A stretch of 30,205 nt of DNA from an uncultured Collinsella sp. (GTDB taxonomy: Bacteria > Actinomycetota > Coriobacteriia > Coriobacteriales > Coriobacteriaceae). Both the position numbers and the translations under genes were made by a program. Of the stretch, positions 7,129-14,745 are shown piece after piece. The notes under the pieces are model-generated. The model worked only from the letters and a program-made list of their open reading frames with translations, was not told the DNA's origin and ran no database searches. Positions within the stretch are counted from its first letter, which is position 1. Each line of letters begins with the position of its first letter. Where the stretch lies: contig UQQL01000015.1 of assembly GCA_900543275.1 (NCBI GenBank), positions 1 through 30,205 of the forward strand, in the 5' to 3' direction.

Positions 7129-8446
7129 TGAATGTGCTCCAAACGTGATGCAGGCCGGCGATGAACTTGTCGATGTCGGCCTTGTCGTTGTAGAAGGCCA
7201 CGCTGGCGCGGCAGCAGGCAAGGTTCTCGACGCCCAGCCAGGTGAGCAGCGGCTGCGCGCAGTGGTGACCGGCGCGGATGCAGACGCCGTCCATGTCCAT
7301 GATGCTCGCTACGTCGTGCGGGTGGATGCCCTTGACGTTAAAGCTCACGACGCCGTGGTGGTTGTCCCAATAGATGGAGCCGATGATCTGGACAAAGTCG
7401 AGCTGCATGAGTTCGCCCATCAGATAGTGGACGAGTGCCTGCTCGCGGGCCTGGATGTTCTCGTAACCCACCGTGTTGACCAGGTAATCGAGTGCGGCGC
7501 CCGTGGCGAAGATGCCGGCGGCGTCCTGCGTGCCGGCCTCGAACTTCTCGGGGACGGGAGCCCAGACAGCGTTCTGCTCGGTGACCGAATCGATCATCTC
7601 GCCGCCGGTAAGCATGGGCGGCATGGCGTTGAGCAGGTCCATTTTGCCCCACAGCACGCCGATGCCCATGGGGCCCATGGCCTTGTGCGCACTAAAGGCA
7701 AAGAAGTCGGCGCCCAGGTCGGCCACATCGACCGGCATGTGCGGCAGCGACTGCGCGCCGTCGACGACCAGGTAGCCGCCGTACTTGTGCACGAGTTTGC
7801 CGAGGTTCTTGACCGGGTTCTCGACGCCCAGCACGTTGGAGACCTGTCCCACGGCTAGGATCTTGGTCTTGGGACCCACCTTGGCAAGAACCTCCTCGGT
7901 GGTGAGCTGGCCGGTCTTGGTGGGGTAGAGGTAGACGAGCTTGGCGCCGGTCTCGCGGCAGACCTGCTGCCACGGAATCAGGTTGGAGTGGTGCTCCATG
8001 ATGGTGATGACGACCTCGTCGCCCGGTTCGAGCACTGTGGGCGCAAAGCTCTTAGCGACCAGGTTGAGCGACTCGCTCGTGTTGCGGGTGAAGACGACCT
8101 CGTTGGCCTGTGAGGCGCCGATGAGGTCAGCGATCTGCTGGCGGACCTTCGCGATGGCGTCGGTGGCCTCGACGGACAGCGAGTACAGGCCGCGCAGGGG
8201 GTTGGCGTTCATGCGCTGGTAGAAGTCGCGTTCGGCGTCGAGCACACGGGCAGGGCGCTGCGCGGTGGCGGCGCTATCGAGGAAAGCGATCTCGGGGTGC
8301 TGCTGGAACAGCGGGAACTGGTCCTTGTAGGGGTTGGTCTCGATGTCCACGGTGGGCCAGCCGCGCGAAGCCTCGTCGCTGGCGTCGAGCTCCATGGGCT
8401 CGGGGGCGGTACAGGTGTCGCATTTAACGTGCTCGGTGTCGATCAT
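7121..8446 (-). CDS. sufS: SufS group II cysteine desulfurase
   Basis: 441 aa. PLP-dependent enzyme that takes sulfur from cysteine to feed Fe-S assembly. Visible motifs: EHHSN (151-155), VDGAQ (228-232), the PLP-binding Lys255 in FSAHKAMGP, and the active-site Cys396 in RAGHHCAQPL. It is about 35 residues longer than typical SufS because of an N-terminal extension containing CDTC (residues 9-12), before the usual start of the fold near residue 38. The start at 8446 is supported by a four-base ATGA overlap with the sufD stop, although Met18 is an alternative. It works with SufU, whose gene overlaps its end. Confidence 0.96.
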   Translation of the reverse strand: MIDTEHVKCDTCTAPEPMELDASDEASRGWPTVDIETNPYKDQFPLFQQHPEIAFLDSAATAQRPARVLDAERDFYQRMNANPLRGLYSLSVEATDAIAKVRQQIADLIGASQANEVVFTRNTSESLNLVAKSFAPTVLEPGDEVVITIMEHHSNLIPWQQVCRETGAKLVYLYPTKTGQLTTEEVLAKVGPKTKILAVGQVSNVLGVENPVKNLGKLVHKYGGYLVVDGAQSLPHMPVDVADLGADFFAFSAHKAMGPMGIGVLWGKMDLLNAMPPMLTGGEMIDSVTEQNAVWAPVPEKFEAGTQDAAGIFATGAALDYLVNTVGYENIQAREQALVHYLMGELMQLDFVQIIGSIYWDNHHGVVSFNVKGIHPHDVASIMDMDGVCIRAGHHCAQPLLTWLGVENLACCRASVAFYNDKADIDKFIAGLHHVWSTFNG

Positions 8447-9714
8447 GCGAGCTCCTCTTCAAAGTTGTCGATCAGGTTGTTGCCTAGGCGGACGACGGCG
8501 GCGCGGGTGCGCTCGTCGGTGGCGGAAAGCGCGGCGTCCTCCAGCTTGGCGCGGATGAACAGGTCCTCGGCGGCGTTTTGGTCAAGGCCACGGCAGGCGA
8601 GGTAGAACAGCTGCTCGTCGCGGACGTGACCGATGGTGGCGCCGTGGTTGCCGGCGACGTCGTCCTCGTCACAGAGAATGACGGGAACGGTCTTGTTGTC
8701 GACGCCCTTGTTGGCCAAAAGCACCGTCTCGCGTTCGGTGCCGGTTGCACCCTTGCAGCCGTGCACGAGGTCGATGGTGCCACGGTAGACCTTCTTGGAC
8801 GTGCCGGTCAGCACGCCGTTGGCGTCGATCTCGCACTCGGTCTTGCGACCGCGGTGGCGCAGCTCGTAGTTAAAGTCGCGCACCTGCTCGCGGGCGCCCA
8901 GGTAATCGGTATCGATGGTCACCTTGGCGGTGTCGCCCAGCAGGTCGCCGGCAAGGCCGGTGGCGCTGGCGCCGGCACCCAGGACGGTGTGCCGCACGTT
9001 GACGCGCGCGCCCTCGTCCAGGAACAGGCCGGTGTCGTCGAGTGCGATCCAGCTGTCGTCGAGTGTCTGCGTGCAGGTCACGTTGACGGTGGCGTACTCG
9101 TGGGCGCACACGCGTAGCACGGAGCCCACGACACCCTCGCCGGTAACAGGAGAGTCTAGGGCAATATGCAGGTCGAGCGTTGCCTGCGGGCGAGCGACGA
9201 TGTCGATGGCGGCGATGGCCGCGGCGGCATCGACACCGCTCACACGCACGGTAACCGTGGCGTGCTGGTATGCGGGCACATCGATGACGATGCGCTTGGT
9301 AGCGTGCTCGGCCAAGTAGGCGTAGGCAGCCTCGCCCATGCCGGTTTCGAAGGCTTCAGCAGGGGAGAGCTCCTCCTCGAGCTTGATGGCGCCGGCCTGG
9401 TAGACGGAGGTGGCGGGCACGTCGAGCTCGGTCTCGGGCGTGATGCGGGCGCGGTCGGCGGCATCACCGGGGGCGGAGGCGCGGCGCTCGGGGAAGCGCT
9501 CGGCCATGGCGTTCATGGCGGTGCCAAACGCGTCGGCAGCGCCGGAAAACTGCTCGCCCAAGCCTTCGACCTCAACGGCCTCCGCGGGAGCGGCGGCAAG
9601 CTCGTCAGAGAGCTCGAGCTTGGTCTGATTCATTTTCAACCAGCCCCAGGTTGCTGCGGGCATCGCGTTGACCTGCTCGAGCGTGGTAGCAGCGGCGTTG
9701 GTTTCCTGTTTCAT
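8443..9714 (-). CDS. sufD: SufD, Fe-S cluster assembly complex subunit
   Basis: 423 aa. The C-terminal half has the beta-helical SufB/SufD core: YELRHRGRKTECEIDANGVL, then KGATGTERETVLLANKGVDN, and VAGNHGATIGHVRDEQLFYL. The last block is the family's hallmark histidine region. SufD pairs with SufB and two SufC ATPases to form the scaffold. The N-terminal ~200 residues are poorly conserved, as usual for SufD. Its ATG shares a base with the sufB stop (TAATG) and its stop overlaps the sufS start, so it is translationally coupled on both sides. It is shorter and more divergent than SufB, which fits SufD. Confidence 0.93.
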   Translation of the reverse strand: MKQETNAAATTLEQVNAMPAATWGWLKMNQTKLELSDELAAAPAEAVEVEGLGEQFSGAADAFGTAMNAMAERFPERRASAPGDAADRARITPETELDVPATSVYQAGAIKLEEELSPAEAFETGMGEAAYAYLAEHATKRIVIDVPAYQHATVTVRVSGVDAAAAIAAIDIVARPQATLDLHIALDSPVTGEGVVGSVLRVCAHEYATVNVTCTQTLDDSWIALDDTGLFLDEGARVNVRHTVLGAGASATGLAGDLLGDTAKVTIDTDYLGAREQVRDFNYELRHRGRKTECEIDANGVLTGTSKKVYRGTIDLVHGCKGATGTERETVLLANKGVDNKTVPVILCDEDDVAGNHGATIGHVRDEQLFYLACRGLDQNAAEDLFIRAKLEDAALSATDERTRAAVVRLGNNLIDNFEEELA

Positions 9715-11126
9715 TATCCGATCGCTCCTTCCATCTCGAGCTTGATCAGGTTGTTCATCTCGACGGCGTACTCCAGCGGCAGCTCCTTGGAGACCGGGTT
9801 AGCAAAGCCGTTGACGATCATGGTGCGGGCCTCTTCCTCCGAGATGCCGCGGCTCATCAGGTAGAACACCTTGTCGTCGCCGATGCGGCCGATGGTGGCC
9901 TCGTGGCCGATGTCGACGTTCTTGGCGCGGATGTCCATGGCGGGGATGGTGTCGGAGCGGCTCTGGTCATCGAGCATGAGCGACTGGCAGCTCACGGTTG
10001 CCTTGGAACCCTCTGCCTTGGGCGTGGCCACGATAGAGCTGCGGAAGGTCTGAATGCCGCCGCTCTTGGAGATACCTTTGGTCTCGACGGTTGCCGAGGT
10101 ATCGGGCGCGTTGAGCACGACCTTGCAGCCGGTATCCAGGTTCTGGCCGGCGCCGGCAAAGGTGATGCCGGTAAAGCTCGAGCGGGCGCGGCGGCCGTTG
10201 AGCACGCTCATGGGGTAGAGGTAGCCCACGTGGCTGCCGAAGGAACCGCTGATCCACTCGATATCGCCGTCCTCGTCCACGCGCGCACGCTTGGTGTTGA
10301 GGTTGTACATATTCTTGGACCAGTTCTCGATGGTCGAGTAGCGCAGATGTGCACGCTTGCCCACAAAGAGCTCGACGGCGCCGGCGTGGAGGTTGGCCAC
10401 GTTGTACTTGGGCGCTGAGCAACCCTCAATGAAGTGCAGGTCGGCATCGTCCTCGACGATGATGAGCGTGTGCTCAAACTGGCCGGCGCCCTTGGCGTTA
10501 AGGCGGAAGTAGCTCTGCAGCGGGAAGTCCAACTTGGTGCCCTTGGGCACGTAGACAAACGAGCCGCCCGACCATACGGCGCCGTGCAAGGCCGCAAACT
10601 TGTGGTCGGTGGGCGGGATGAGCGTCATAAACTTCTCGTGGATGAGCGGTTCCCACTGTGGATCGTGCAGGGCTTCTTCAATACCGGAGTAGACGATGCC
10701 CATCTTGGACGCCGTGTCCTGCATGTTGTGGTAGACCAGCTCGGAGTCGTACTGCGCGCCGACGCCTGCCAGGTAGCTGCGCTCGGCGTCGGGGATGCCC
10801 AAGCGCTCAAAGGTGTTCTTGATGTCGTCGGGCACCGACTCCCAGTCGTGCTTTTGGTCGGTGTTGGGCTTGACGTAGGTGACGATGTTGTCCATGTCCA
10901 GGCCCTCGATGGAGGGGCCCCACGTCGGATCGGGGAAGCGGTTGAAGATCTCGAGGGACTTGAGGCGCAGGTCGAGCATCCACTGCGGTTCGTCCTTCTT
11001 GGCGCTGATCTCGCGCACGATGTCGGGCGTGATGCCGGCGTCGAGGCGCTCGAATCCCTCCTCGCCATAGGTGAAGTCGTAGAGGCTGCGGTCGATGTCC
11101 GCGACCTCGGTGCGGTTCTTGGTCAT
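9714..11126 (-). CDS. sufB: SufB, Fe-S cluster scaffold protein
   Basis: 470 aa, full SufB length. The protein opens with the typical FTYGEEGFERLDAGI and MLDLRLKSLEIFNR. Later blocks are diagnostic: GVGAQYDSELVYHNMQ, VPKGTKLDFPLQSYFRLN, EGCSAPKY with a conserved cysteine, and the C-terminal IGHEATIGRIGDDKVFYLMSRG. SufB receives sulfur and holds the nascent cluster in the SufBC2D complex. It lies 12 bases after sufC, and its stop overlaps the sufD start by one base. Confidence 0.97.
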   Translation of the reverse strand: MTKNRTEVADIDRSLYDFTYGEEGFERLDAGITPDIVREISAKKDEPQWMLDLRLKSLEIFNRFPDPTWGPSIEGLDMDNIVTYVKPNTDQKHDWESVPDDIKNTFERLGIPDAERSYLAGVGAQYDSELVYHNMQDTASKMGIVYSGIEEALHDPQWEPLIHEKFMTLIPPTDHKFAALHGAVWSGGSFVYVPKGTKLDFPLQSYFRLNAKGAGQFEHTLIIVEDDADLHFIEGCSAPKYNVANLHAGAVELFVGKRAHLRYSTIENWSKNMYNLNTKRARVDEDGDIEWISGSFGSHVGYLYPMSVLNGRRARSSFTGITFAGAGQNLDTGCKVVLNAPDTSATVETKGISKSGGIQTFRSSIVATPKAEGSKATVSCQSLMLDDQSRSDTIPAMDIRAKNVDIGHEATIGRIGDDKVFYLMSRGISEEEARTMIVNGFANPVSKELPLEYAVEMNNLIKLEMEGAIG

Positions 11127-11138
11127 TGCGTCGCCCCT

Positions 11139-11939
11139 TTACGCCTGCTGCCCGGCAGCGGCGGCCTCGGCCTGGGCGCGCTGCTCGGCGGCCTCGCGCT
11201 CGAAGGTCTCAAAGCCGTTCTTGTCGATCCAGGGGATGAGCGAGGCGTCGTCCTCGCGCACGATGTGACCCTTGACCATAACGTGGACGCGGTCGACATC
11301 CAAGTGCTCCAGGATGCGCGTGTTGTGCGTGATGATGAGCATGGAGCCGTCGCAGCTCTTGCGGTAGGCGTCCATGCCGTGGCTGACGGTGGAAAGCGCG
11401 TCGACGTCCAGGCCGGAGTCGGTCTCGTCTAGGATGGCGAGCTTGGGCTGCAGCAGCAGAAGCTGGAGCATCTCGACCTTCTTTTTCTCGCCGCCCGAGA
11501 AGCCCACGCCCAGCTCACGGTTGAGGTAGGAGGTATCCATGTTAAGCTCGGCCGCGAGCTCCTTGACGCGACGTCGGAACTCCTTGCCCTTCATCTCCAG
11601 GCCGGGGCGGCCGGCGATGCTGGCGCGCAAAAAGCTCGACAGCGGCACGCCCGGGATCTCGACCGGGGCCTGGAAGCTCAGAAACAGGCCGGCGCGCGAA
11701 CGCTTGTCGGTGGTGAGCTCGGTGATGTCCTGGCCGTCAAAGACGATACGTCCGTCGTTGACCGTGTAGACGGGGTCGCCCATGACCAGGTGGCCGAGGG
11801 TGGACTTGCCGGCGCCGTTGGGGCCCATCAGCACGTGGGTCTCGCCGGCGGCGACGTTGAGGTTGACGTTGTGGAGGATGGTCTTCTCGTCCACGGAGGC
11901 GGTCAGACCTTCGATGGAAAGCAGCGGATTTGCGCTCAT
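11139..11939 (-). CDS. sufC: SufC, Fe-S assembly ABC-type ATPase
   Basis: 266 aa from the chosen start. Motifs in order: Walker A GPNGAGKST (39-47), Q-loop in LSFQAP, ABC signature FSGGEKKKVE (147-156), Walker B LAILDETDSGLD (167-178), and the H-loop histidine in IITHN. It is a soluble ABC ATPase that drives conformational change of SufB/SufD. The start at 11939 follows GAGGGA at good spacing; an alternative in-frame ATG ten codons upstream (11969) lacks a comparable site. The C-terminus ends in an Ala/Gln/Glu-rich tail of about 20 residues. First gene of the operon. Confidence 0.96.
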   Translation of the reverse strand: MSANPLLSIEGLTASVDEKTILHNVNLNVAAGETHVLMGPNGAGKSTLGHLVMGDPVYTVNDGRIVFDGQDITELTTDKRSRAGLFLSFQAPVEIPGVPLSSFLRASIAGRPGLEMKGKEFRRRVKELAAELNMDTSYLNRELGVGFSGGEKKKVEMLQLLLLQPKLAILDETDSGLDVDALSTVSHGMDAYRKSCDGSMLIITHNTRILEHLDVDRVHVMVKGHIVREDDASLIPWIDKNGFETFEREAAEQRAQAEAAAAGQQA

Positions 11940-12003
11940 GCTGTCCCTCTCTGTATATGGTGTACTCATAGGTGTGCTAAACCCTAGGAATCTTCTCGGA
12001 ATA

Positions 12004-12031
12004 AAGTTACTATGGGTTCGGCGTTAGTCAA
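12004..12031 (-). promoter_or_regulatory. Candidate suf operon promoter
   Basis: On the minus strand TTGACT (12031-12026), a 16-base spacer and TAACTT (12009-12004) lie about 65 bases before the sufC ATG. The -35 matches five of six consensus bases, while the -10 is weaker. Confidence 0.5.
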
Positions 12032-12052
12032 GGGAAAACCCGACTAATCCAC

Positions 12053-12080
12053 TCGACTTTTTAGATGAGGGACATAATAA
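12053..12080 (+). promoter_or_regulatory. Candidate promoter of the Rrf2-family regulator
   Basis: TCGACT (12053-12058), a 16-base spacer and TAATAA (12075-12080) place a start near 12087, inside the inverted-repeat region at 12081-12138. The first GGGACA half-site (12069-12074) lies just before the -10. Confidence 0.45.
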
Positions 12081-12138
12081 TCAGGTTTGTTTGTTCCGCT
12101 TGCATAGGATTTGGGACAAACAAGCCTGGTTTTGTCCC
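12081..12138. promoter_or_regulatory. Inverted-repeat operator region between suf and the Rrf2 regulator gene
   Basis: Bases 12081-12097 (TCAGGTTTGTTTGTTCC) pair along their full length, with three G-U pairs, with 12113-12129 (GGGACAAACAAGCCTGG). The same GGGACAAA (12113-12120) is also a perfect 8-bp inverted match to TTTGTCCC at 12131-12138. A fourth related half-site, GGGACATA, is at 12069-12076. Binding by the adjacent Rrf2 regulator is inferred from position. Mutually exclusive RNA hairpins in the leader are an alternative reading. Confidence 0.55.
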
Positions 12139-12159
12139 AGTAACGATGGGAGGGTAGGT

Positions 12160-12591
12160 ATGCTCATTTCTTCTAAGGGCCGCTATGCCCTCCGACTGAT
12201 GATCTATATCGCGGCGCTCGGTGACGCCGAGGGCAAGATTGCTCTGCGCGAGGTTGCCGACCGCGAGCGCATTTCGCAGAAGTATCTGGAACAGCTGGTT
12301 CGTCCGCTCATGAAGGCGGGCCTACTTAAGAGCGTGCGCGGCAAGGGCGGCGGCTACATGATGGCCAAGGACCCGGCCGAGGTGCGTGCCGGCGACATCC
12401 TGCGCGCCGTCGAGGGCAGCACGGCTCCGGTGGCGTGCGATGGCATCGACAACAGTTGTACCCGCAGCGATCTTTGCTCCACGGTCAAGTTCTGGCGCGG
12501 TCTGGACGACGTGATCGAAAAGTACGTCGACGGCGTGACGTTAGCCGACCTTGCTGCCGTCCCCGAGATTAACTTTGACATTAAGCTGTAG
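12160..12591 (+). CDS. Rrf2-family (IscR-like) transcriptional regulator
   Basis: 143 aa. The N-terminal winged helix matches Rrf2: SSKGRYALRLMIYIA, IALREVADRERISQKYLEQL as recognition helix region, and SVRGKGGGYMMAKDP as the wing. Three cysteines follow at 93, 100 and 106 (CX6CX5C), the place where IscR-type members bind a [2Fe-2S] cluster; E. coli IscR uses CX5CX5C. The start at 12160 follows GGGAGGG; the frame extends 23 codons upstream through the leader without a ribosome site. It is divergent from sufCBDSU, so it most likely represses or tunes suf and itself according to cluster supply. That role is inferred from family and position. Confidence 0.93.
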   Translation: MLISSKGRYALRLMIYIAALGDAEGKIALREVADRERISQKYLEQLVRPLMKAGLLKSVRGKGGGYMMAKDPAEVRAGDILRAVEGSTAPVACDGIDNSCTRSDLCSTVKFWRGLDDVIEKYVDGVTLADLAAVPEINFDIKL

Positions 12592-12644
12592 GTTGAGCGC
12601 AATTCCTTAAGATTTCGCGGAGGGTTGTTGCCGTTTACCGAGGG

Positions 12645-12660
12645 GTTGTTGTGCAACAAC
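12645..12660 (+). promoter_or_regulatory. GTTGTTG-TG-CAACAAC dyad upstream of the secreted-protein gene
   Basis: A 7-bp perfect inverted repeat with a two-base centre lies about 70 bases before the ATG at 12731. It overlaps a possible -35 (TTGTGC, with AATACT 17 bases on). The core GTTGTGCAAC recurs at 14613-14622 before the next gene. Confidence 0.4.
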
Positions 12661-12730
12661 GGGCGAGCTGCAATACTTACTCTTATCTTTGCAAACTGCA
12701 CTTTAACTACACCAATGCAGGGAGGATCTT

Positions 12731-14545
12731 ATGCAGCCCAAGCATTCTGCTATTGTCGCGGGCCTGACGCTGGCGCTTTCGTTTGGCGTCGTTTCCGCGC
12801 CGGCACCCGCCGCTGCCGAGGAGCCCACGCCGGGCGTTGCCTCGGATGCGACCGATATCGATAAGGGTCTCTACACCCAGCAGTCCTTCTCGGGCGTGCT
12901 GAGGTCGGTCCAGGGCGTTTCGTTTGTTAACGTGACCCCCGAGATGAAGTACTTTACCAAGTACGAGAGCCATGGCAACTATAACCAGGGCTTTTCGTAT
13001 GGCGACGGCTATAACGCGCTGGGTTATTACCAGTTCGACCGTCGTTGGTCGCTCATCCCGTTTATGAAGCAGGCCTACAACTATAACCCCGAAAAATACA
13101 GCATGCTCAAGGACGCGATTGATCGCGGCAGCGAGATTTCCAACGCGAACAATGCCATGTACGAGAACGGTCAGCTCACTGAGCTGGGCCGTATTGCGCA
13201 GGAGGCCTTCCAGGGCGCTTATAACACCGACCCTGCTGAGTTTTCGGCTCTGCAGGATGCGTATGCGTACAACTCGTACTATGCGGTGACCGAGGCGTGG
13301 CTCAAGAGCGGCTTGGGTATTGATATTTCGGGCCGTGCCGATTGCGTCAAGGGCATGGTGTGGAGCATCACTAACATGTGCGGCACCGGTGGCTGCAGGG
13401 ACTTCTTCCGTTGGGCGAATCTCTCCAACGATATGTCCGACCGCGAGTTTGTGACGGCGCTTTCCAACAGCGTGGTCAATAACGTGGCGATCAAATATGC
13501 GAGCCAGCCTCAGTATCATGAGGGCTGGAAGAACCGCTACCGCAACGAGCTGAAGGACTGCTTGGTTTATATCGCCGAGGACGAGGCCGCTGCGACGCCC
13601 GTGCAGCCCGAGCCCACGCCGGAACCTTCGCCGACGCCTGATTCGAATGACGACTCGCGTGACGATGCTAACGATGACAGGATGGATGCGCCCTCGACCG
13701 ATTCTGACGGTGATGGCTCTGCTGGTGGCACTACCAACAACGGCTCTACCTCGAACGGCTCAGTTTCGAACGGCTCTGCTGCGGGCGATTCGTCTTCAAG
13801 CTCTGCCGGCAATACGGACAGCGCCGCCTCTGGTTCGACCGACGCTGATACCTCTAACTCATCCACCGGCTCGAGCGATTCGTCCGTTGGCGCCGGCTCT
13901 AACAACGGCTCCGGCTCTGACGCAACCCCTGATTCCGATGCTTCCAAGGATGACTCGAATAAGGCGCCGGACGCTCCCGCTGCTTCGCCTGACAAGAAGC
14001 CTTCTTTCTCCGTGCAGCTTGGTTCTACGCTGGGCTCTTCGCTGATGGCTGGCGTCAATAACGGCTCGACTTCGAACAAGGGCAATTCTGGTCAAGCTTC
14101 CACGGAAAAGACCGAAGCCGCAAAGGGCGACTCCAAGGACAAGGCTTCCGAGAAGACCGAATCCGATAAGGGTTCTAGCTCTGAGGAGAAGAGCGACAAG
14201 TCCGAACAGAAGAAGGACGAGGATAAGAAGTCTGAATCTGAGGAGAAAGACAAGAGCAAAGGCAAGACTGAGGACGGAAAGCAGCAGAGCGAGGACAGCG
14301 GTAAGGGCAACACCGATGACCAGGTCCAGGAGCAAAATGACTCCAAAACGGTGACCACCACGACCACGACGACTACAACTACCAAGTCTTCGGGCGGCAA
14401 CATGCCCAAGACGGGCGATCTGATTGTGATGGCGAGCCTTGCCAGTGCAAGCTTGGCCACACTGGGCGCTACGTCTATCGTAAGTGGTAAGCATAAGCTC
14501 GATCAGCAGAAGAAGGCTTCTGGGGAGGACGGCTCGGAGGAGTAA
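12731..14545 (+). CDS. Secreted, sortase-anchored surface protein with lysozyme-like N-terminal domain
   Basis: 604 aa. Residues 1-29 form a signal peptide (hydrophobic core, AAA before EE). Residues ~45-280 are a folded domain containing KYESHGNYNQGFSYGDGYNALG followed by YYQFDRR. The E79-S-x-G-N-Y and GYYQFD pattern resembles lysozyme-like or transglycosylase folds, with Glu79 the candidate catalytic acid. From about 280 the chain is disordered: a Pro/Glu/Thr linker, then Ser/Asn/Gly/Asp-rich, Lys/Glu/Ser-rich, and a run of ten threonines. It ends with MPKTG (558-562, an LPXTG variant), a ~23-residue hydrophobic segment and a basic tail. The start follows GGGAGGA. It is probably wall-attached by a sortase not encoded here. 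Peptidoglycan hydrolysis is inferred, not shown. Confidence 0.8.
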   Translation: MQPKHSAIVAGLTLALSFGVVSAPAPAAAEEPTPGVASDATDIDKGLYTQQSFSGVLRSVQGVSFVNVTPEMKYFTKYESHGNYNQGFSYGDGYNALGYYQFDRRWSLIPFMKQAYNYNPEKYSMLKDAIDRGSEISNANNAMYENGQLTELGRIAQEAFQGAYNTDPAEFSALQDAYAYNSYYAVTEAWLKSGLGIDISGRADCVKGMVWSITNMCGTGGCRDFFRWANLSNDMSDREFVTALSNSVVNNVAIKYASQPQYHEGWKNRYRNELKDCLVYIAEDEAAATPVQPEPTPEPSPTPDSNDDSRDDANDDRMDAPSTDSDGDGSAGGTTNNGSTSNGSVSNGSAAGDSSSSSAGNTDSAASGSTDADTSNSSTGSSDSSVGAGSNNGSGSDATPDSDASKDDSNKAPDAPAASPDKKPSFSVQLGSTLGSSLMAGVNNGSTSNKGNSGQASTEKTEAAKGDSKDKASEKTESDKGSSSEEKSDKSEQKKDEDKKSESEEKDKSKGKTEDGKQQSEDSGKGNTDDQVQEQNDSKTVTTTTTTTTTTKSSGGNMPKTGDLIVMASLASASLATLGATSIVSGKHKLDQQKKASGEDGSEE

Positions 14546-14578
14546 TCTTCCAGATCGTTTTCTATAAGAGTTTGGGAC

Positions 14579-14612
14579 GGGGTCCGGTGCGGCGGCATCG
14601 GGCCCCTTTTTT
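14579..14612 (+). terminator. Intrinsic terminator of the surface-protein gene
   Basis: A 12-bp stem with two G-U pairs (14579-14590 with 14595-14606) has a GGCG loop and is followed by six T. It lies 34 bases past the stop codon. Confidence 0.92.
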
Positions 14613-14684
14613 GTTGTGCAACGATTTGTTATGCCCCCTCGGGGGTCTGTTGCTACCGCTGCCCGAAACGTTTGCATGTCGATA

Positions 14685-14712
14685 TTGTTGCGCTCTACCC
14701 GCTCGCTACAAT
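14685..14712 (+). promoter_or_regulatory. Candidate promoter of the AAA-ATPase gene
   Basis: TTGTTG (14685-14690), a 16-base spacer and TACAAT (14707-14712) lie 33 bases before the GTG start. The -10 matches five of six consensus bases. Confidence 0.5.
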
Positions 14713-14745
14713 GGGCATCGTGCTGCGTTAGAAGGAGAGTCTACG

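Noticed and set aside
10434..11432. A 332-codon plus-strand frame inside sufB/sufC
   Set aside because: It is antisense to clear SufB and SufC coding sequence, and its composition is that of a shadow frame.
13640..14395. Serine/asparagine-rich repeats as a DNA repeat array
   Set aside because: The DNA is irregular. The repetition is amino-acid composition of a disordered stalk rather than a tandem DNA repeat.
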